A stretch of DNA of 8,914 nt from Bdellovibrionales bacterium RBG_16_40_8 (lineage in GTDB: Bacteria; Bdellovibrionota; Bdellovibrionia; Bdellovibrionales; UBA1609). The DNA is taken from positions 1,559 to 10,472 of the forward strand of contig MEPT01000119.1 of NCBI GenBank assembly GCA_001769925.1, in the 5' to 3' direction. Of the stretch, positions 5,202 through 8,914 are shown in pieces. The notes beneath the pieces are model-generated. The model was given only the letters and a program-made list of their open reading frames with translations. It had not been told where the DNA came from and searched no databases. Made by a program: the position numbers and the translations under genes. Within the stretch, counting starts at the first letter, position 1. Every line of letters begins with the position of its first letter.

Positions 5202-5864
5202 ATGGAACTTAATGAAAATAATACTCTCGGAGAGTGGGTCTCTACTTTTGCTGGCGTTAGTCAGGTTTTCATACGTAATAATTTAGATTTTTGCTGTGGC
5301 GGCTCTAAATCATTAAAAGACGCTTGTGAAAGCAGTGGGATAAATATTGAAGAGCTTATGAAAGATCTTAAAGAAGCCGCTGCCGGAAAAACCGCGCCAA
5401 AGTGGAATTTATTGGGGATAGACCAAGTTGTAGACGATATTCTTGAAATATTTCACAAAAAACACCGCGATGATCTACAAATGCTAATTCCGCTAGCGAA
5501 AAAAGTGGAAACGGTTCACGCTAGTAGCGCCGATTGCCCAAAAGGGTTAGCGGATTTTTTAGAAACTCTTCAATTTGAACTCGAATCACACATGCAAAAA
5601 GAAGAGCAAATATTATTTCCGATGATTAAATCTGGCCGCGGCATGATGGCCGAGGGACCAATTCAAGTGATGATGCATGAACATATCAGCCATATTGAAA
5701 ATCTCGCAAAACTCAAAGAACTTGCTAAAAATTATATCCTGCCCAATGGTGCCTGTGGCAGCTGGACGGCACTTTACAAAGGCGTTGAGAATTTAGAAAA
5801 AGAAATTAAAGAGCATATCGCTACTGAAAATAATATTTTATTCCCCAAAGTTTTAAATGGCTAG
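5202..5864 (+). CDS. ric: RIC di-iron iron-sulfur cluster repair protein (YtfE/ScdA/NorA family)
   Basis: A 220-residue cytoplasmic protein that helps repair iron-sulfur clusters damaged by nitric oxide or peroxide. Residues 8-45 form the DUF542/ScdA_N domain, with the invariant pair in FCCGGSKSL (C31, C32). A hemerythrin-like four-helix domain follows. Its di-iron ligands line up with those of E. coli YtfE (H84, H129, E133, H160, H204, E208): here H85, H130, E134, a histidine of MMHEHISH (159-164), H205 and E209. The length equals that of YtfE (220). A clear ribosome site, AGGAG, lies six bases before the ATG. An FNR/DNR-like box stands about 100 bp upstream, in keeping with NO-responsive control of this family elsewhere. 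The stop is 18 bp from the convergent metallopeptidase stop. Confidence 0.95.
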   Translation: MELNENNTLGEWVSTFAGVSQVFIRNNLDFCCGGSKSLKDACESSGINIEELMKDLKEAAAGKTAPKWNLLGIDQVVDDILEIFHKKHRDDLQMLIPLAKKVETVHASSADCPKGLADFLETLQFELESHMQKEEQILFPMIKSGRGMMAEGPIQVMMHEHISHIENLAKLKELAKNYILPNGACGSWTALYKGVENLEKEIKEHIATENNILFPKVLNG

Positions 5865-5882
5865 CCACGCTATCACAACCAG

Positions 5883-7052
5883 TCATGAACTGCGACTATT
5901 AAGAAAATTACCTTTATTGCCCATGCTGGCAGTTATCGGTCTATTCAGATTAATTGATTTGCCTGCTGAATGCCCTGCTGCAAACGCAATATCGTCAATC
6001 GATATTGAAGAACTTCGACCGTTTCTGAGTCGCGGATAAATTTTAGATATATAATCTTCAAGGTGTGAATCATTTTTAAATTTTGCAAGTGCAACCCCGA
6101 TTACAGTGAGTTCAGTGGTTTTTGCACTAGCAGCCGCCGGCGCCTTATTAGACGACACCCTATTAGACTGCTGCAGTTTTTTATCGAAGCCGTCAAGTAC
6201 GCCAAGTTTAAATGATATTCTATCTGAGCGGGTAAGGCCTAGTTTACTAGCAATCGCGTGTTGTAATAAAAACTCTACTTGTTGCAATAAAAAGTAATAA
6301 ACGTATTCTGCCATTAGCACATTTTCACGAATGCCGATAAGCTCAATTGCGCGAAAACGCTCACCTGATTTAGCGTCAAACTGCTGAAACAATAATACCT
6401 TTACAAAAAAATGTTCAGCTAAAATACTTATAAGGCGCTGCTCACATGAGCTCATTCTTTTTTTGTGAAGTGTAATAATTAAATGAATAAAATGATCTTT
6501 GGCTGCAACACTTATATGTTGAAGATTAAATTTTGCATAAAGCTCGCGAACTCGCTCCATAGCAAGGTGTGCCTCATGCTCATTAGTTGAATTGGCGAGT
6601 GCCAAAAGTTTTTTGGCTTTATCAAGAATTTTTTCTGTAGTTTCATTTATTGAATTTGTTCTCCAGTCTAGATTGCAGTTTTGTAAATCAATCCCCGCTT
6701 TGGTAAATTGATCGCGAATGCCAAGGCGCCTACAGGCTTCTTTAAATAATTCACCGTGGGGCCTAACGTTTTGGTATTGTTTTGGCATTTGCTCAGCAAC
6801 ATACTGATGGGCCATTTCGTGATGAAATACGCCAACAACATGTTGCCACGGATGTTCGTTCACAAGTTTTCTCGAAATAGAAATCGTTCTAGTTCTATTA
6901 TCAAATTGACCCCATAAAGAGTCAGAGTCAAAAAGCGTAATAGCAATAGGGCGAAGATTAACTCGATGAATATTGCATAAAGACTCGTGCTCGCGATTTA
7001 GTTCAAGTATAACTGACCGCTCCCACTCAAAGTTATTATATGTGCTTTTCAT
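5883..7052 (-). CDS. SprT-like zinc metallopeptidase fused to DUF2786
   Basis: A 389-residue soluble protein. Residues 10-112 form a SprT-like domain: WGQFDNRTRTISIS (47-60), the zinc motif HHEMAHQ (H78, E79, H82) and a third ligand in HGELFKEACRRLG (H99). The zinc ribbon that follows in SprT/Spartan proteins is absent. Instead residues 138-180 (KILDKAKKLLALANST, then HEAHLAMERVRELYAKFNL) form a DUF2786 domain, followed by its usual companion region (about 185-265, with GIRENVLMAEYVYYFLLQQVEFLL). A Ser/Ala-rich linker near 300 leads to AFAAGHSAGKSINLNRPI, which looks like a conserved C-terminal box. The function is unknown; DNA- or RNA-associated proteolysis is a guess from the SprT/Spartan relationship. 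It is a single gene, tail to tail with ric. The ATG at 7052 follows TTAAGAG by six bases. A palindrome at 7093-7107 probably controls it. Confidence 0.88.
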   Translation of the reverse strand: MKSTYNNFEWERSVILELNREHESLCNIHRVNLRPIAITLFDSDSLWGQFDNRTRTISISRKLVNEHPWQHVVGVFHHEMAHQYVAEQMPKQYQNVRPHGELFKEACRRLGIRDQFTKAGIDLQNCNLDWRTNSINETTEKILDKAKKLLALANSTNEHEAHLAMERVRELYAKFNLQHISVAAKDHFIHLIITLHKKRMSSCEQRLISILAEHFFVKVLLFQQFDAKSGERFRAIELIGIRENVLMAEYVYYFLLQQVEFLLQHAIASKLGLTRSDRISFKLGVLDGFDKKLQQSNRVSSNKAPAAASAKTTELTVIGVALAKFKNDSHLEDYISKIYPRLRNGRSSSISIDDIAFAAGHSAGKSINLNRPITASMGNKGNFLNSRSS

Positions 7053-7245
7053 AATGTGCTCTTAATTAGTCACCTCATATGTATACCACCATGAGACAAC
7101 TTGTCTCGATTAAAAAATAAATTCTATAGCAAATCGCGCTTATAAGTAGATAACGTTATTCCCGCTGTGCGTATATTAGATGGCCCTTATCTTGCAAGAT
7201 TGATCTTTGCAAAGGTTGAAAATAGATTAAAAATTCAAATTAAAA
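7053..7245. other. Divergent intergenic region with several palindromes
   Basis: 193 bases between the metallopeptidase and the OsmC-like gene. Besides the 15-bp palindrome listed separately it holds ATAACGTTAT (7150-7159, perfect) and a hairpin formed by CTTGCAAGAT (7191-7200) with ATCTTTGCAAAG (7203-7214, one bulge). A TATACA hexamer (7085 to 7080) is the likely -10 for the metallopeptidase. A 33-codon frame starting GTG near 7169 crosses into the OsmC-like gene but shows no family resemblance. Confidence 0.45.
7093..7107. promoter_or_regulatory. 15-bp perfect operator-like palindrome
   Basis: GAGACAA-C-TTGTCTC has two perfect 7-bp arms around one base. It lies 41 bp upstream of the metallopeptidase start and just upstream of its probable -10 (TATACA). 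The single-base centre rules out a useful RNA hairpin, so a dimeric repressor such as a TetR- or GntR-type protein is the likely user. No regulator gene is nearby. Confidence 0.6.
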
Positions 7246-7689
7246 ATGCTGTTTACAGGAGAATGTGAGAGACATTCAGTTGAAATGGACGCCAAATCAC
7301 CGATCGGAAATGGTTCTGGTTTTACTCCTAAAGAACTGGTGGCAATTGGAGTTGCTGGGTGCACCGCGATGGATGTCGCTGCACTTTTAAAAAAACATAA
7401 ACAACCCTTAGAAGAGTTTGAAATTATGGTTGAGGCCCCATCTGTCGAAAAGGTTTATCCTGCAATATTTAAAGAAATTGTTATTGAATCTATACGGCTT
7501 TCACAAACTAAATACTGTGCTGTAAGTGCTATGCTCTATAAAACCGTACCAATCAATTATAAAAAAGAAATAAATCTTTCAGTAGATTCGCATGGGTCGT
7601 CGTTAGTTGATAACCACTTAGTTGTATTTTCGGTAGGCTTAGGTTGCTGTTGTCGCAGTGACCTCAGTAGATGCTCATCTTTTTCATAA
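7246..7689 (+). pseudogene. OsmC-like protein with internal deletion and run-on C-terminus
   Basis: The first 80 codons are a good OsmC/Ohr-family (YhfA-like) sequence: MLFTGECERHSVEMDAKSPI, GFTPKELVAIGVAGCTAMDV with the first conserved cysteine, and AALLKKHKQPLEEFEI. After VYPAIFKEIVIE the frame jumps straight to SIRLSQTKYCAVSAMLYKTV, which carries the second cysteine and normally follows a further strand, turn and helix start. About 14-18 residues are missing, in frame. After PINYKKEINL the family ends within a few residues, but here no stop appears and the frame runs 40 codons over the 3' end of xdhC, ending in cysteine- and serine-rich nonsense. The first residues (MxVxxK before MLFTG) and a ribosome site are also missing. 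Intact relatives detoxify organic peroxides or handle thiols. Both cysteines survive, but correct folding is doubtful. Confidence 0.65.
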
Positions 7690-8438
7690 TAAGTTTTTAT
7701 TATTTGTGCTGATATGCTAATCGCAATTTCTTGCGGCGTTTTACCGCCAATTTCTATGCCAACAGGGCAATGAACGCTGGCCAACTTCTCTTCTGAGACC
7801 CCTAAGGCACTTAAACGCGAGCGAAACCGGCGCCACTTTGTTTGGCTACCTATTAACCCAAGAAAAGGTAAACCCATACTAGTCAGATTTTGCATTAAAG
7901 ACCTGTCTAAATCATGACTATGAGTCATCACAATAACCCAACTACGAGAAAAATCCCAACCCCATGACGATACAAATTCGATTGGGTTTATCTGATGTTT
8001 AAATATCTCAGTTGATAATTTATCAGAGTTACACCACTCAGAACGCTCATCAATAACGTGTACTTTGAAGGCTGTGCCAGTCAGAGCATTAGCAACTGCG
8101 GTGCCAATGTGGCCAGCACCTAAAATAAAAAGCTGTGGGCCGGTATTTACCGGCTCAACAAAAATTTCAACAAACCCACCACAACACTGACCAGCTTTTT
8201 CAGATAGTGGATATTGAAATTTTCTAGAGTAATGTGCGCCGAATGACGACTTAAGTGTTTCTTGTGCTGCAACTATTGCCAGCTCTTCTAAGTGACCGCC
8301 ACCAATGGTGCCATATAATAGACCTGTCTTATTAACCAACATCTTAGCGCCGAGATCTCGCGGCGAAGACCCTTTGGTTTCTATGACCGTCACAACTGCA
8401 TAAGGTTCGCCAGTTGGTTTGTTTGCTGGATTAGTCAT
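7557..8438 (-). CDS. xdhC: XdhC family molybdenum cofactor maturation protein
   Basis: This 293-residue cytoplasmic chaperone of the XdhC/CoxI family binds molybdenum cofactor, assists its sulfuration and delivers it to xanthine dehydrogenase-type enzymes. The N-terminal domain shows VVTVIETKGSSPRDLGAKML (15-34), TIGGGHLEELAI (44-55) and CCGGFVEIFVEP (85-96); the GGGHLE form is that of XdhC and not of CoxI. The C-terminal Rossmann domain begins LFILGAGHIGTAVANAL (103-119) and HVIDER (127-132), with MTHSHDLDRSL (171-181), GLIGSQTKWRRF (194-205) and IGGKTPQEIAISISAQII (230-247). The last 35 or so residues have no family counterpart and overlap the convergent OsmC-like frame, so the original end may have been altered. 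It starts 11 bp after the DUF2889 stop, so the two are co-transcribed. Confidence 0.92.
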   Translation of the reverse strand: MTNPANKPTGEPYAVVTVIETKGSSPRDLGAKMLVNKTGLLYGTIGGGHLEELAIVAAQETLKSSFGAHYSRKFQYPLSEKAGQCCGGFVEIFVEPVNTGPQLFILGAGHIGTAVANALTGTAFKVHVIDERSEWCNSDKLSTEIFKHQINPIEFVSSWGWDFSRSWVIVMTHSHDLDRSLMQNLTSMGLPFLGLIGSQTKWRRFRSRLSALGVSEEKLASVHCPVGIEIGGKTPQEIAISISAQIIKTYYEKDEHLLRSLRQQQPKPTENTTKWLSTNDDPCESTERFISFL

Positions 8439-8449
8439 TACCTAACAAC

Positions 8450-8899
8450 CTACTCTTTAAATGGCCTGCAAGCGCCCTTCAAATAAGGCATCGCCTTTTT
8501 AATAAATTCTTCGTCACCTAAAGTTTTTGTTCGCCATTCATCCCAGTCGACCTGCTGACCAATAAGCACATTGAATGTCAAGCGTACGGCATTAAGAGTT
8601 AATTCGTAAATATGGGTACATCCATCTTGATGCCCCAACATCTCGATCAATTTGCGATTGATCCCACGCTCTATTTTTAAACCAATAAGTTGCGCAACTA
8701 TGGTTGTGGTAGATTTACAAATTTGCAGCGGAGCCTTGATAATTAGCGCCTCGGCATTTGTGATCTCACGAGTCTTATGATTAATAGTAAGTAGAACCCG
8801 CATACTGTGATTTAGGTCTAAAAGTGAGGCCTGGGTTACAATATGATCATCATCAACACGCGTAACCGTTGAATTAATATTTCGCTCGTAAATTTGCAT
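8450..8899 (-). CDS. DUF2889 family protein
   Basis: A 149-residue protein of the DUF2889 family, function unknown. Recognisable parts are the N-terminal strand region (VTQASLLDLNHSMRVLLTIN), then EALIIKAPLQICKSTTTIVA with its conserved cysteine, LIGLKIERGINRKLIEMLG, and the signature HQDGCTHIYELTLNAVRLTF. I chose the ATG at 8897-8899, ten bases after AAGGA; a TTG three bases earlier is possible. The stop is 11 bp before xdhC, and the pair reads leftward as an operon whose earlier genes probably lie beyond the right edge. The pairing with xdhC suggests, by context only, a link to a molybdenum hydroxylase pathway. Confidence 0.85.
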   Translation of the reverse strand: MQIYERNINSTVTRVDDDHIVTQASLLDLNHSMRVLLTINHKTREITNAEALIIKAPLQICKSTTTIVAQLIGLKIERGINRKLIEMLGHQDGCTHIYELTLNAVRLTFNVLIGQQVDWDEWRTKTLGDEEFIKKAMPYLKGACRPFKE

Positions 8900-8914
8900 C
8901 AAGTTGCAATCCTT

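Noticed and set aside
5860..5885. GGCTAGCC between ric and the metallopeptidase as a shared bidirectional terminator
   Set aside because: The palindrome is only 8 bp with no loop and no flanking T-runs.
5857..6297. + strand frames of 60 and 63 codons opposite the metallopeptidase gene
   Set aside because: They are antisense shadows of a clearly conserved coding sequence.

Overview
The window comes from a Gram-negative bacterium with AT-rich DNA (about 40% GC by eye). It carries an OmpA-type peptidoglycan-binding domain, a type 2 (Cox15-like) heme A synthase, an XdhC-type molybdoenzyme maturation protein and a RIC-type iron-sulfur repair protein. Together these point to a respiring proteobacterium or a relative. 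The style of several proteins would fit a Bdellovibrio-like lineage, but that is only an impression and nothing here proves it.

Layout. Positions 1-90 hold the end of an unidentified + strand gene. Positions 136-1197 (-) encode an AI-2E/PerM family membrane protein. Positions 1221-3396 look like a gene graveyard with one intact insert. It contains an OmpA C-terminal domain without its 5' part (-), a lytic transglycosylase broken by a lost start region and a frameshift (+), an intact higBA toxin-antitoxin operon with a clear palindromic operator (-), the tail of a DoxX-like protein (+), the first quarter of a TauE/SafE permease (+), and a possible 37-residue membrane microprotein (+).

Positions 3399-5864 form the most coherent functional block. 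Heme A synthase (-) is divergent from a small helical, histidine-rich protein of unknown function (+), which is followed by the di-iron RIC protein (+). Two FNR/DNR-like palindromes of the TGAT-N4-ATCA type lie here. One is between heme A synthase and the small gene, exactly where a class II activator site belongs for the small gene and over the likely -35 of heme A synthase. The other is upstream of ric. I infer a small low-oxygen or nitric-oxide regulon: activation of the unknown protein and of RIC, perhaps with repression of heme A synthesis.

Positions 5883-7052 (-) encode a SprT-like zinc metallopeptidase domain joined to DUF2786. Its upstream region holds a perfect 15-bp palindrome. Positions 7246-7689 (+) hold an OsmC-like gene with an apparent internal in-frame deletion, running convergently into the 3' end of xdhC. 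xdhC (7557-8438, -) and a DUF2889 gene (8450-8899, -) form a tight pair that probably belongs to a molybdenum hydroxylase cluster.

No rRNA, tRNA, CRISPR array or complete insertion sequence was seen.
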